A stretch of 40,750 bases of DNA from JBBQVO01 sp038211505 (lineage in GTDB: Bacteria; Chloroflexota; Dehalococcoidia; DSTF01; JACRBR01): contig JBBQVO010000006.1 in assembly GCA_038211505.1 (NCBI GenBank), forward strand, positions 1 to 40,750, read 5' to 3'. The notes below the pieces were generated by a model. It did not search any database and had not been told where the DNA came from. It was given only the letters and a program-made list of their open reading frames with translations. This document shows, one piece after another, positions 23,715 through 31,931 of the stretch. The position numbers and the translations under genes are program-made. The stretch's first letter is position 1. Every line of letters starts with the position of its first letter.

Positions 23715-24046
23715 GTCAGCGTCGGCGCCACCCCGCACGGGCTGGAAAGCCCCCGCTACATGGGTGATGCAACCGCGCCGTAGTTGAGGTGAATGTAGGT
23801 ACATCGCGTTCCTGCGCGTTGCGTTTAAACGGTCGGCGTCGAGTCCCTCCGCGCGGGCTGAAACGCCCGCGCTACAGATGCTGCCGACGCGGAAGACGCG
23901 CGGCGGTTGGGGTGCATGTAACGACGCATTGGTCGCGCGTTGCGTTAGCTTCGTCAGCGTCGAGCTCACCCCCGCGCGGGCTGGAAAGCCCGCGCTACAG
24001 GGTGATGAAACCGCGCCGCGCTTAGGCGGCGCTCACAGCGACCAAT
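23715..24046. repeat. Three tandem ~119-bp units, each with a palindromic core
   Basis: Units begin at 23715, 23832 and 23953 (periods 117 and 121) with GTC(A/G)GCGTCG. Each carries a core like CGCGGGCTGGAAAGCCCGCG followed by CTACA, and shares ACCGCGCCG and GCGCGTTGCGTT segments. The third copy is incomplete. No gene is seen in 23635-24096. Confidence 0.75.
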
Positions 24047-24096
24047 TCACTTGAGGCGTTGCCGAGCAACTGAGTACGCTGAGTACGTGGACGCCG

Positions 24097-24912
24097 TTAC
24101 GTGCGATGCCAGGCGGCGTAGGCGGCGCGGCGCGAGAGGCCGAAGCGGCGGGCGATTTCGGCGACGCCGTCTTTTGATGATGCGCCGGCGGCTTTCATGT
24201 CGGCGATCGCGGCATCGATATCGACGTCTGCGGGCGGCGGCGCTGATTGCGGATCGATGCCTTCGATGACGAGCGTAAACTCGCCGCGCGGATTGTCGAA
24301 ATGCGACAGTGCACCGCTGATCGTGCCGCGCCAGATCTCCTCGTATGTTTTCGTCAGCTCGCGGCAGACGGCGATGCGGCGATCACCGAGCGCGGCCAGC
24401 GCATCCTCCATCGTCGCGCGTACGCGGTGCGGCGATTCGTAGACGACGAGCGTGTCGCCGGAGATCGCGGCGTCGGTGAGCGCCCTGCGCCGCGGGCCGC
24501 CCTGCCGCGGCAAGAAGCCGAGATAGTGGAATCGACGCGACGGCAGGCCGCTCGCGGCGACAGCGGCGATCACGGCCGAAGCGCCCGGCACGGGCACGAC
24601 GTCGTGGCCGGCGGCGATCGCCGCGACGACGAGATCGTGGCCGGGGTCGCTGATCGCGGGCATGCCGGCATCGCTGACGAGCGCGACGTCGCCGTCGTCG
24701 AGCGCGGCGAGCAGCGCCGGCGTCTTCGTAGCCTTGTTGTGATCGTTGTAGCTGGTGAGGCGCGCGTCGATCTCGAAATGCTTGATTAGCAGGCCGGCGG
24801 CGCGCGTGTCCTCGGCGGCGATCAGCGGCGCTTCGCGCAACACGCGGATGGCGCGTAGCGTTATGTCTTCGAGATTGCCGATTGGGGTGGCGACGAGGAA
24901 GAGCTTGCTCAC
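24097..24912 (-). CDS. rsmI: 16S rRNA (cytidine(1402)-2'-O)-methyltransferase
   Basis: Methylates the 2'-OH of C1402 in the decoding centre of 16S rRNA using SAM. The 271-residue protein has the tetrapyrrole-methylase-like fold with LFLVATPIGNLEDITLRAIR at the N-terminus, AAEDTR, the LVSDAGMPAISDPG loop, VPVPGASAVIAAVAASGLPS, and YESPHRV and CRELTKTYEE motifs, all typical of RsmI. A C-terminal helix-turn-helix-like tail (DGVAEIARRFGLSRRAAYA) is also normal for the family. The start is GTG at 24912. It is transcribed away from the guaB3 leader. Confidence 0.95.
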   Translation of the reverse strand: MSKLFLVATPIGNLEDITLRAIRVLREAPLIAAEDTRAAGLLIKHFEIDARLTSYNDHNKATKTPALLAALDDGDVALVSDAGMPAISDPGHDLVVAAIAAGHDVVPVPGASAVIAAVAASGLPSRRFHYLGFLPRQGGPRRRALTDAAISGDTLVVYESPHRVRATMEDALAALGDRRIAVCRELTKTYEEIWRGTISGALSHFDNPRGEFTLVIEGIDPQSAPPPADVDIDAAIADMKAAGASSKDGVAEIARRFGLSRRAAYAAWHRT

Positions 24913-24995
24913 AATGCGTCGTGGGGATTCCGCCGCGACGGGTCGAAGCGAACGGTGTTACGATGTATACAGATCATCTATTTCGGCCGAAATCC

Positions 24996-25025
24996 TTGAC
25001 TGAAATGGCTTCACGGCGGTAGAGT
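24996..25025 (+). promoter_or_regulatory. Promoter of the guaB3 gene
   Basis: TTGACT (24996-25001), an 18-base spacer and TAGAGT (25020-25025). It would give a leader of roughly 190 bases. Confidence 0.45.
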
Positions 25026-25029
25026 TCAT

Positions 25030-25205
25030 CAAATATACCCCGACGTTCCCGTAAGGGAGCGCATAAGCATTGGAACAACCGATGAAGTAGCGCAGAACCG
25101 GTAGGAAACCTCCGCCGGCCTCGATCACGTCATACCCGGGCAGGGGAAGGACTCGACGGGGACCCAGGAAGAAACAGCCCAAGGCGGGCAGGCCCGGCGG
25201 CAATC
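25030..25205 (+). ncRNA. Candidate structured leader RNA of guaB3
   Basis: Several stems can be drawn by eye. One is a 7-bp hairpin with a GUAA tetraloop (25044-25061). Another is a helix GCGC (25059-25062) with GCGC (25090-25093) that encloses a CAUUGG-AACAA-CCGAUG hairpin flanked by a symmetric AUAAG/AAGUA internal loop. A third is a CCGG/CCGG stem (25098-25118), and a long-range CCGGGC (25136-25141) with GCCCGG (25192-25197) ends near the ribosome site. The first two compete for the same bases, as in a switch. No known riboswitch class was recognised. Confidence 0.35.
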
Positions 25206-25220
25206 ATGGAGGTACGACCT

Positions 25221-26366
25221 ATGTCCCAACCGCAGTTCAAAGAGATGCGCCGCGCCTACGGGTTCGATGATGTCGCGATCGTGCCCGGCGGCCACCACAC
25301 GATCAACCCCGAACTCGTCGAACTCTCCTTCAAACTTGGCAACCTGGAATTCGAACTCCCCTTCCTCGCCGCCGCGATGGACGGCGTCGTCGACGTCCGT
25401 CTCGCGACGGAATTCTCGAAGCACGGCGGTCTCGCGGTGCTGAATGTCGAGGGCGTGCAGACGCGCTATGACGATCCGGATCCTGTGCTGAAGGAGCTCG
25501 CCGAAGCGTCGAAAGAAGACGTGACGGCGTTGATGCAGAAGGTGTACAGCGCGCCGATTCAGCCGAATCTCGTCGGTGAGCGCGTGCGGCAGATCAAGGC
25601 CGCGGGCGGCGTCGCGGCCGTCAGCGCGACACCGATGAACACGAAGAAATTTGCGCCGATCGCGCGCGACGCCGGCGTCGATGTCTTCGTCGTGCAGTCG
25701 ACGGTGACGAGCGCGCGCCACGTGTCGCGCAGCGAGAAGGGTCTGATTTTCGACGAACTCGTGCAAAACATGCGCGACATCCCCGTCATCGTCGGCAACA
25801 CCGTCACGTTCTCCGCGACGAAGGAACTAATGGAGACGGGCATCGCGGCCGTGCTCGTCGGCGTCGGGCCCGGCGCGGCGTGCACGAGCCGCGAAGTGCT
25901 CGGCATCGGCGTGCCGCAGGTGACCGCGACGATCGATGCCGCGGCCGCGCGCGACACCTACTATCGCGAGACGGGCCGCTACGTGCCGATCATCACCGAC
26001 GGCGGCGTCAGCAACGGCGGCGCGCTGTGCAAGTCGTTCGCCGCCGGCGCCGATGCCGTGATGCTCGGATCGATCCTCGCCGCCACGGCGGAAGCGCCGG
26101 GCCGCGGCCACCACTGGGGCATGGCGACGCCGCACGGCGAGCTACCGCGCGGCACCCGCGTGAAAGTTTCGATCGACACGACGTTGCGGCAGACGCTGTT
26201 CGGGCCGACGTCGCGGACCGACGGACGAGAGAATCTCGTCGGCGCATTGCGCACGGCGATGGGCACGTGCGGCGCGCGCACGATCCGCGATTTCCAGAAG
26301 ACGGAGATGGTGATCGCGCCGGCGATTAAGACGGAAGGGAAGTCGTACCAGATCGCGCAGGGGTAG
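25221..26366 (+). CDS. guaB3: GuaB3 family IMP dehydrogenase-related protein
   Basis: A 381-residue (beta/alpha)8-barrel protein of the IMP dehydrogenase/GMP reductase superfamily. Family marks are MRRAYGFDDVAIVPG at the N-terminus, the AAMDGVVD strand end, the active-site loop GVGPGAACTSREVLGIGVPQ with Cys221, ITDGGVSNGGALCKSFAAGA (phosphate site) and DAVMLGSILA. CBS domains are absent, which with the length fits the GuaB3 group known from Actinobacteria, Cyanobacteria and Chloroflexota rather than classical GuaB. The catalytic activity of some GuaB3 members is uncertain. ATG 25221 is preceded by GGAGG at eight bases; an upstream in-frame start at 25206 is less likely. Confidence 0.92.
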   Translation: MSQPQFKEMRRAYGFDDVAIVPGGHHTINPELVELSFKLGNLEFELPFLAAAMDGVVDVRLATEFSKHGGLAVLNVEGVQTRYDDPDPVLKELAEASKEDVTALMQKVYSAPIQPNLVGERVRQIKAAGGVAAVSATPMNTKKFAPIARDAGVDVFVVQSTVTSARHVSRSEKGLIFDELVQNMRDIPVIVGNTVTFSATKELMETGIAAVLVGVGPGAACTSREVLGIGVPQVTATIDAAAARDTYYRETGRYVPIITDGGVSNGGALCKSFAAGADAVMLGSILAATAEAPGRGHHWGMATPHGELPRGTRVKVSIDTTLRQTLFGPTSRTDGRENLVGALRTAMGTCGARTIRDFQKTEMVIAPAIKTEGKSYQIAQG

Positions 26367-26395
26367 TCGCGCGCGTCGTCTGTGACAGGTAAACA

Positions 26396-26432
26396 AGAGA
26401 GGGTTCCGGATGAGGAACCCTCTCTCTTTTTT
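26396..26432 (+). terminator. Intrinsic terminator after guaB3
   Basis: A perfect 12-bp stem, AGAGAGGGTTCC with GGAACCCTCTCT, a six-base loop and a run of six T. It is the best terminator in the window. Confidence 0.95.
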
Positions 26433-26439
26433 GGCCGAA

Positions 26440-26510
26440 GATGGAAGGAAGATGGAAGATGGAAGATTGAGGATGGAACTGGCGCTGCCGCCTTCCATCT
26501 TCCACACCAC
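26440..26510. repeat. GGAAGAT tandem/inverted repeat
   Basis: GGAAGATGGAAG occurs twice in overlap at 26447-26465 and its reverse complement stands at 26492-26503. It lies between the terminator and the convergent J-like gene. Confidence 0.7.
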
Positions 26511-26530
26511 ACCGTCCACCTTCTCGACGT

Positions 26531-26827
26531 TTAGTCGGGGCGGAAGGGTTTGCTTAGAACGCTTACCACTGATTGCAGGAGCGTCGGGCGGGGGGCTTCG
26601 GCGTTGGCGGCGCTGAATTCGGCGCGGCGACGGTCGTAGGCTTCGCGCTTGTGGGGGGAACCGAGGATCTCGTAGGCCTCGTTGATCAGGCTGAGGCGTT
26701 TGGCGGCTTTCTTCGTCGGCTCAGCGTGCAGCTCGTGGGCTTGCTCCCAGTAGCGCTCTTCGATGACGCGCGCGTGGGCACGCGGCGGGCAGCCGAGCAC
26801 GTTGTAGTAGTCCTTGACCCTGGCCAT
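26531..26827 (-). CDS. J-domain-like protein lacking the HPD motif
   Basis: A 98-residue protein. DYYNVLGCPPRAHARVIEER forms helices I and II of a J domain, and INEAYEILGSPHKREAYDRR forms helix III and the conserved end. The segment between them, where DnaJ proteins have HPD for activating Hsp70, reads HELHAEPTKK, so Pro and Asp are replaced (HAE). It is therefore a J-like protein unlikely to stimulate DnaK by the usual mechanism. A short tail (PRPTLLQSVVSVLSKPFRPD) follows. The ATG at 26827 has GGGGG six bases upstream; starts further up (26833, 26959) lack support. It converges with guaB3 and diverges from the tRNA gene. Confidence 0.82.
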   Translation of the reverse strand: MARVKDYYNVLGCPPRAHARVIEERYWEQAHELHAEPTKKAAKRLSLINEAYEILGSPHKREAYDRRRAEFSAANAEAPRPTLLQSVVSVLSKPFRPD

Positions 26828-26966
26828 CGTCATCCCCCTGCGCGCCGTGCAGCCGCGATCGGAATCCGACCGCTCGCCCGAACCGGCGCGCGCCCTCATA
26901 GATAGCATCGGCAAGAAGCCACGATTCTTGGGCGGCGATCGTGCGATTTCGCGGCTCAATGCATCG

Positions 26967-26995
26967 TTGTCGAAGGCGTCGTGCGCGGCTATACT
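26967..26995 (+). promoter_or_regulatory. Promoter of tRNA-Gly
   Basis: TTGTCG (26967-26972), a 17-base spacer and TATACT (26990-26995), eleven bases before the mature tRNA 5' end. Confidence 0.7.
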
Positions 26996-27005
26996 GCCGG
27001 AACCC

Positions 27006-27080
27006 GCGGAAGTAGCTCAGCGGTAGAGCACGTCCTTGCCAAGGACGGGGTCGAGGGTTCGAATCCCTTCTTCCGCTCCA
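27006..27080 (+). tRNA. tRNA-Gly(GCC)
   Basis: A full cloverleaf can be drawn: acceptor GCGGAAG with CTTCCGC, D arm GCTC...GAGC, anticodon stem CGTCC/GGACG with loop TTGCCAA and anticodon GCC at 27038-27040, and T arm GAGGG-TTCGAAT-CCCTT with one G-U pair. The 3' CCA is encoded (27078-27080). This is the major glycine tRNA reading GGC and GGU. Confidence 0.98.
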
Positions 27081-27092
27081 TCGAAGCCCGAC

Positions 27093-27119
27093 GCGTCCGC
27101 ACTCGGCGGACGCTTTTTT
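27093..27119 (+). terminator. Intrinsic terminator after tRNA-Gly
   Basis: GCGTCCG and CGGACGC pair in a 7-bp stem followed by six T. Confidence 0.92.
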
Positions 27120-27144
27120 CGTGTTTCGGCCCGGAGGTACATCT

Positions 27145-28302
27145 ATGGCGGCTCCGACTCGTCCGATCGACGTCCACTGGTTCTTGCCGACGTCGGGTGA
27201 CGGCCGGTCGGTCGTCGACTTCTTCCCGGATGCGTCGGGGCGGTTGCCATCGAGCGCACGAAACGCCGACATCGACTACCTGCGGCAGATCGCGCAGGCG
27301 GCGGATCGTCTCGGGTTCGTCGGTGTGCTGACGCCGACGGGCGCGTCGTGCGAGGACGCGTGGCTGGTGACGGCGGCGCTGGCGCACGACACGGAGCGGT
27401 TGAAGTTCATCGTCGCGTTTCGGCCGGGGTTCGTGCTGCCGACGCTGGCGGCGCAGATGACGGCGACGCTCCAGCGGATCACGCACGGCCGCGTGCTGCT
27501 CAACGTCGTCACCGGCGGCGATGCGCCGGAGCAGCAGAGCTTCGGCGACTTCCTCGATCACGGCGAGCGCTACGCGCGGACGGAAGAGTTCATCGAAGTC
27601 GTCGGCAAGTGCTTCGAACGCGGCTCGTTCACGTACGAGGGCAAGCACTTTCGCGTCGAGAAGGGCGGCCTCGGGCGGCTGCTCGGCGAGCACGTGCGCG
27701 ATCACGATCCGGCGGCGGTGCAGCCGCCGATCTACTTCGGTGGCGCGTCGCCGGCGGCGGAACTGGTGGCGGCGAAGCGCGCGGATGTCTATCTGCTGTG
27801 GGGCGAACCGCCGGAGTGGGTGGCGGAACGCGTGGCGCGCATGACGGCGCTTGCGGCGGAGCACGGGAGGACGCTGCGGTTCGGCATCCGGCTGCACGTG
27901 ATCACGCGGGAGCGCGAAGACGAAGCGTGGGCCGCGGCCGAGAGTTTGTTGAGCAAGATGAGCGCCGAGCAGGTGGAGCTGGCTCAGCGGCGGTTCGCGC
28001 GCACAGAGTCCGTCGGCCAGCAGCGGATGAACAGCCTGAACAACGGCCGCATCGACATGCAGTCGCTAACGGTGTCTCCGAACTTGTGGTCGGGCATCGG
28101 CCTGGTGCGCGGCGGCGCGGGCACGGCGCTCGTCGGGAGTTTCGATCAGGTAGCGGAGCGCATCCGCGAGTACGCAGCGATCGGGCTCGATACGTTCATC
28201 TTCTCCGGCTATCCGCATCTCGAAGAGGCGTATGTCGTCGGCGAAGAGATCCTGCCGCGGGTGCGTGATGTCGTCGCGGGCGTGCCGGTGGGCGCGTCGT
28301 AA
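27145..28302 (+). CDS. ssuD: FMNH2-dependent alkanesulfonate monooxygenase (LLM class)
   Basis: Cleaves alkanesulfonates to aldehyde and sulfite using reduced flavin and oxygen, for sulfur supply. The 385-residue TIM-barrel protein matches SsuD along its length: VHWFLPTSGDGRS, IAQAADRLGFVGVLTPTGAS then CEDAWLV, LKFIVAFRPGF, RVLLNVVTGGD, FLDHGERY, YFGGASPAAE, VYLLWGEPPEWV, FGIRLHVITRE, SVGQQRMN, SPNLWSGIGLVRGGAGTALV and FILSG-like FIFSGYPHLEEAYVVGE. ATG 27145 has GGAGG upstream. No SsuE reductase or ABC transporter lies beside it; the gene stands alone between the tRNA terminator and a convergent lipoprotein gene. A related sulfonate or other substrate is possible. Confidence 0.93.
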   Translation: MAAPTRPIDVHWFLPTSGDGRSVVDFFPDASGRLPSSARNADIDYLRQIAQAADRLGFVGVLTPTGASCEDAWLVTAALAHDTERLKFIVAFRPGFVLPTLAAQMTATLQRITHGRVLLNVVTGGDAPEQQSFGDFLDHGERYARTEEFIEVVGKCFERGSFTYEGKHFRVEKGGLGRLLGEHVRDHDPAAVQPPIYFGGASPAAELVAAKRADVYLLWGEPPEWVAERVARMTALAAEHGRTLRFGIRLHVITREREDEAWAAAESLLSKMSAEQVELAQRRFARTESVGQQRMNSLNNGRIDMQSLTVSPNLWSGIGLVRGGAGTALVGSFDQVAERIREYAAIGLDTFIFSGYPHLEEAYVVGEEILPRVRDVVAGVPVGAS

Positions 28303-28374
28303 CGAACGCTCCAAAACAGCAGTGCCTTTCGCACGCGGCGACCGTTGAGCGGGACGAGGTGGAGTACCACGTCG

Positions 28375-28391
28375 GTCCGGCTTTGCCGGAC
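28375..28391. terminator. Hairpin between convergent genes
   Basis: GTCCGGC and GCCGGAC form a 7-bp stem with a TTT loop in the gap between ssuD and the convergent lipoprotein gene. No T run, so weak. Confidence 0.35.
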
Positions 28392-28492
28392 GCACAGCCG
28401 AGGGCGGCTATGCCACGTGCCTCGTCGGCGCTCGTTCGCAGATTCGGATGCACCACACGAGCTGAACGCCACCCTCGTCTGGGATGGCAAGG

Positions 28493-29791
28493 TCAGCGGA
28501 TGGCGTAGAGGGTGCCGTTGACGCTGCCGATGATCAGCGTGCCGTCGGCGGCGATCGCCGGATAGCTATCGACGATGGCGCCGGTGGCGATGTCGAACAG
28601 CTTCTCGCCGGCAAAGGTGAAGCCGAGGATGTGGCCGCCCTTCGTGCCGAAGTAGACGTCGCCGCGGGCATCGATCGCGGGCGCCGTCCACACTTCATCG
28701 CCGCCCTGATATCGCACGACGAGGCAGCCGGTGTTGACGTCGACAACGTTCATGTACCCCTTGTGATCGCCGAAGTAGACGAGGCCGCCGTCCGTCACCG
28801 CGGGCGATGAGTACGAAAGGCTGGTGCGCGGATACCGCCACAACTCCTTGCCGTCGTCGCTGTCGATGCCGTACTCGAAGTCGTCGTTCGTGCCGAAGAT
28901 GGCGACGCCGTCGCGCGAGACCGCCGGAGAGACCTCGGTGCCGCTGGCGATGTCGAAGTGCCAGAGGATCTCGCCGTGATCGCGCGCATCCTGGAGTGCG
29001 ACGATGCGGTTGCCGGCGGTGGCGTAGATCGTGCCGTCATCGCCGACGGCGGGGCTACCGAATGACTCGCCGCTGTTGCCGAGATCGTTCTTCCAACGCT
29101 CGTGCGCCTGCGTGCGACCGAAGTCGAGCACATGCAGCGCGCCGCTCATGTCGGCGACGGCGATGCTGCCCGGCGCGATGAGGACCGGCGAGAGCGCGAA
29201 GCTGTCGAGCTGGTGCATCCACAACAAGGCGCCGGCCGCGTCGAGCGCGAACAGCATGGCGCGCGGCCCCGGCCAGATGATCATGCCGTCGGCGAGCACC
29301 AGCGGCGCGCTCGAGAGATCGCTGCCGTAGCGGCCACCACCGTCGAACGTCCAGCGATCGGCGCCGGTGTCGGGATCGAGCGCGTGCAGGACGCCGGCGT
29401 TGCTTGATGCGTAGATGGTGCCGTCGGCGGCGATCGCGGCGCCCGGCGTCACGTTGCCCTCGAGCGCGCGCTGCCAGCCAATGTCGCCGGTCTGCGGCCC
29501 GACGACGTCCGATTGCGACGAGTGCCGCGCATCGTGCTGAAACTGCGGCCATGCCGATACGCCCTTCGCGGACGGCCGTCCGGCGGCGAACGTCGGCAGC
29601 GGCGCCGGGGATGTTGGGCAGCCTTCGGGCGTTGGTGTTGCGGCGGGTGGCTGCGTCGCCTGCGGCGCGGTTGTTTGCGCCGGTGCGGGCGATGACGTCG
29701 CTTTCGTGCTCGAGCTGCCGCCGCAGGCGGCCGCGGCGATGCAGGCGACCGTGAGCGTTGCGGCGATGGCGTGGGGGCTGATAGCGATCAC
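28493..29791 (-). CDS. Lipoprotein with PQQ-like/BamB-like beta-propeller
   Basis: A 432-residue exported lipoprotein: signal peptide ending in the lipobox IAAAAC, a Pro/Thr/Ala linker of about 35 residues, then repeated beta-propeller blades. Each blade shows the PQQ-repeat pattern, such as GTIYASSNAGVLHALDPDTG with WTFDGGG, GTIYATAGNRIVALQ with ILWHF, GLVYFGDHKGYMNVVDVNTG, DVYFGTKGGHILGFTFAGEK and a final GTLIIGSVNGTLYAIR. The fold occurs in quinoprotein dehydrogenases and in scaffold proteins such as BamB; no catalytic quinone-site residues are obvious, so a structural or binding role is more likely. The start codon is GTG. Confidence 0.88.
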   Translation of the reverse strand: MIAISPHAIAATLTVACIAAAACGGSSSTKATSSPAPAQTTAPQATQPPAATPTPEGCPTSPAPLPTFAAGRPSAKGVSAWPQFQHDARHSSQSDVVGPQTGDIGWQRALEGNVTPGAAIAADGTIYASSNAGVLHALDPDTGADRWTFDGGGRYGSDLSSAPLVLADGMIIWPGPRAMLFALDAAGALLWMHQLDSFALSPVLIAPGSIAVADMSGALHVLDFGRTQAHERWKNDLGNSGESFGSPAVGDDGTIYATAGNRIVALQDARDHGEILWHFDIASGTEVSPAVSRDGVAIFGTNDDFEYGIDSDDGKELWRYPRTSLSYSSPAVTDGGLVYFGDHKGYMNVVDVNTGCLVVRYQGGDEVWTAPAIDARGDVYFGTKGGHILGFTFAGEKLFDIATGAIVDSYPAIAADGTLIIGSVNGTLYAIR

Positions 29792-29921
29792 TCGTGCACG
29801 GTACTCGTCTCGCGCGAGCTGGTGGCGGCGCGATCCTTACGTTTCGGTGACGATCGCGACGGATGCTGTCGCGTGTTGCGCCGACGCGCGATGATGAAAA
29901 CGAAGTGCGGTGGTGGCCGAG

Positions 29922-30103
29922 CACCTCACCCCCAGCCCCTCTCCACGCAGTGGAGAGGGGAGATCTCTGACGGGTGGCTCAAGCTATTTTCAGGGCAGGG
30001 CACAGAGACAACAGAAGGTGTCACTTCGATCGTCGATGAAAAGCGAATTGCGCTGGCGGCCCGGGCACCTAACCCCCGGCCCCTTCCCGGCGCGGGAAGG
30101 GGA
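29922..30103. repeat. Two hairpin repeats of the CACCTCACCCCCAGCCCC type
   Basis: Copies at 29922-29962 and 30065-30103 both read CACCTMACCCCCRGCCCC followed by a hairpin (CCCCTCTCC/GGAGAGGGG; CCCCTTCCC/GGGAAGGGG). They fill the divergent gap of about 350 bases, in which no gene is seen. Confidence 0.8.
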
Positions 30104-30139
30104 GTTCGATTGTGCGCCTCACAGCGAGTCGGGGATGAG

Positions 30140-31249
30140 ATGGCAGAGATTGGCATGAGTCAGTCGCACGCACGCCGGATCGCGGTGGTTGCGATCGCGA
30201 TCGCGGCGATCGCTAGCGCCGCTTGCGGCGGTGGCGCCGGTGGCGCGCCATTGCCGCGGATGATGGCCGCGCGGGATGGCGTGCCGCTGCGGGTGGAGCG
30301 GGTGGTGGGGGCGAAGGTGGCGGCGGCGTTTGCGTTTGCGCCGGCGGATGGGCGGTTGTGGTACGGGGAGTTGGAGACGGGGCGGATCATCTCCGGCGGG
30401 AAGACGCGGTGGGACTTCGCGGTGTCGCGCGGCGGCGAGAGCGGCATCGAGAGCATCGCGATCGCGCCGGACGGCGGATCGCTCGTTGCGTACATCTCGG
30501 TGCCGAAGGGCGATCCGTCGGACGCGAGCGCGGACGGCGGCGAGGCGATGGTGAGCCGCGTCGTGCGGCTGACAATCGACGGCGAGGCGCTGCGCGATCC
30601 GGCGACGATTCTGGAAGTGCCGTCGACAGGCATCCACAACGCGGGCGCAGTCGGGTTCGGGCCGGACGGCCTCCTGTACGTCGATATCGGCGACAATCAC
30701 GACTTCGGCGAGTCGCAGGATGTGGGCTCGCCGTTCGGGAAGATCCTGCGCATTACGCTCGATGGCGCGGCGGCGGCGGGCAACCCGTTCGCCGATCGCG
30801 CGGGCGCTGATGCGCGCGTGTGGGCGTACGGCATCCGCAACACGTTTGCGTTCGCCTGGACGGCCGACGGGCGGATGATCGGCGCCGACGACGGCGACAC
30901 CGGCGACGACGAGATCAACGATCTGCGCGCGGGCGAAAGTTACGGCTGGCCGCCGCTCGACTCAGGCGCGCGCCCGGGCGCCGTCGCGCCGATTCGCATC
31001 TTCCGGCAGACGATCGCGCCGGCGGGGCTAGCGATCGTGCCGCCGTCGTACGGCGCATGGGGCGACGGCCACCACGCAGTCGTCTGCGGCTTCGTCTCGC
31101 AGACGATGCAGCTGATCGATCTCGACGACGCATCGTCGCCGCCGATCACGGTCGCCGACCGCTGCTCGCTGCACATCGCGATCGACGGCGGCGGCGCGAT
31201 CGTGTTCTCGAATGCGGATGGGGTGTATCGGGTGGGGGCGGATCGATGA
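30140..31249 (+). CDS. Sugar dehydrogenase-like (PQQ-dependent glucose/sorbosone type) lipoprotein
   Basis: A 369-residue exported protein with lipobox ASAAC and a six-bladed propeller like soluble glucose dehydrogenase and YliI/Asd. Seen motifs are RVVGAKVAAAFAFAPADGRL, SGIESIAIAPDG, STGIHNAGAVGFGPDGLLYV, DIGDNHD, FGKILRITLDG, VWAYGIRNTFAFAWTADGRM and GESYGWPP. HNAG-x-VGFGPDG and the GIRN strand are hallmarks of the family, where the first supplies the catalytic His. Whether it binds PQQ here is unproven. ATG 30140 and ATG 30155 are both possible; 30155 gives a shorter, more typical signal peptide. It is divergent from the beta-propeller lipoprotein gene. Confidence 0.85.
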   Translation: MAEIGMSQSHARRIAVVAIAIAAIASAACGGGAGGAPLPRMMAARDGVPLRVERVVGAKVAAAFAFAPADGRLWYGELETGRIISGGKTRWDFAVSRGGESGIESIAIAPDGGSLVAYISVPKGDPSDASADGGEAMVSRVVRLTIDGEALRDPATILEVPSTGIHNAGAVGFGPDGLLYVDIGDNHDFGESQDVGSPFGKILRITLDGAAAAGNPFADRAGADARVWAYGIRNTFAFAWTADGRMIGADDGDTGDDEINDLRAGESYGWPPLDSGARPGAVAPIRIFRQTIAPAGLAIVPPSYGAWGDGHHAVVCGFVSQTMQLIDLDDASSPPITVADRCSLHIAIDGGGAIVFSNADGVYRVGADR

Positions 31250-31406
31250 AAGATGTTGCTTGCGGGCGCGACGTGGTGGCCGCCGACGGCAGTCGTCGAG
31301 CACGGCGAGCATGCGCCGGGCGAGCCGTTCACCGCGCATCACCGCTTTCGATGGCAGCGAGCTCTGTATCTAACCGCTGTTTGAAGCGCGGTGTTACGAT
31401 GGCAGA

Positions 31407-31899
31407 GTGGAACGCCGTACCGATCGAGGATCACCGTCGTACAGTTTGCGTAACGGGTGTCTAATCGCACTCGCCGTGGTCGTCGGCCTCTTGGCGACCG
31501 GATGCGGGGCTTTCGCGATGGCACTGTGGCACGTCGGCTTTTTTGACAGCGCACCGAACCTGCCCGCCTTCGCTCATCCCCTCGACGCTCGCGAGATCTC
31601 GAACGAAGAGGAATCCTGCGTTCAGACGGACGACTGGGGGCCTTACGCGCGGCATATTATTTTCGGTACGACTCGGCCATTGGCCGCACTTCAAGAGGAC
31701 CTGGTGAACACGTTTGAGACGAGAGGGTTGGCGCATCGCTCACAGGGACGAATCATCTTTGTCGGTTGAATCGCCGTCTCATCTCTACGTTGACTACGCG
31801 GGTGTCACCGATGCTCAGCGCGGCGCGAGAGGCGCTACGGATGACATCGTTGGATATCCTGTCGTCATCGAGGTCTGGATCAGTCGCTGCCCCGTGTGA
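31407..31899 (+). pseudogene. Frameshifted exported protein, unknown family
   Basis: Two overlapping frames make one sensible protein. The first (GTG 31407) has a membrane/lipoprotein-like segment (CLIALAVVVGLLATGCGAFA) then a mature region ending LVNTFETRG and a stop at 31769. The frame ending 31899 carries WRIAHRDESSLSVESPSHLY, VDYAG and VVIEVWISRC, which read as the missing C-terminal beta domain. Removing one T of the TT at 31728-31729 joins them as TRGWRIAHRDES. So this is a single-base frameshift: real decay, a sequencing error, or less likely programmed slippage. Family unknown. Confidence 0.6.
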
Positions 31900-31931
31900 A
31901 CTGATCGCTCCTGACACTCGGCGTCAGCATT

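Noticed and set aside
23715..24046. CRISPR-like array
   Set aside because: Only three imperfect units of about 119 bp with palindromic cores, no uniform spacers and no cas genes.
25140..25190. Possible SRP RNA (GGAAG ... CAGCCCAAGGC)
   Set aside because: The segment looks like the SRP apical loop region, but the tetraloop closing pairs and flanking helix do not form.
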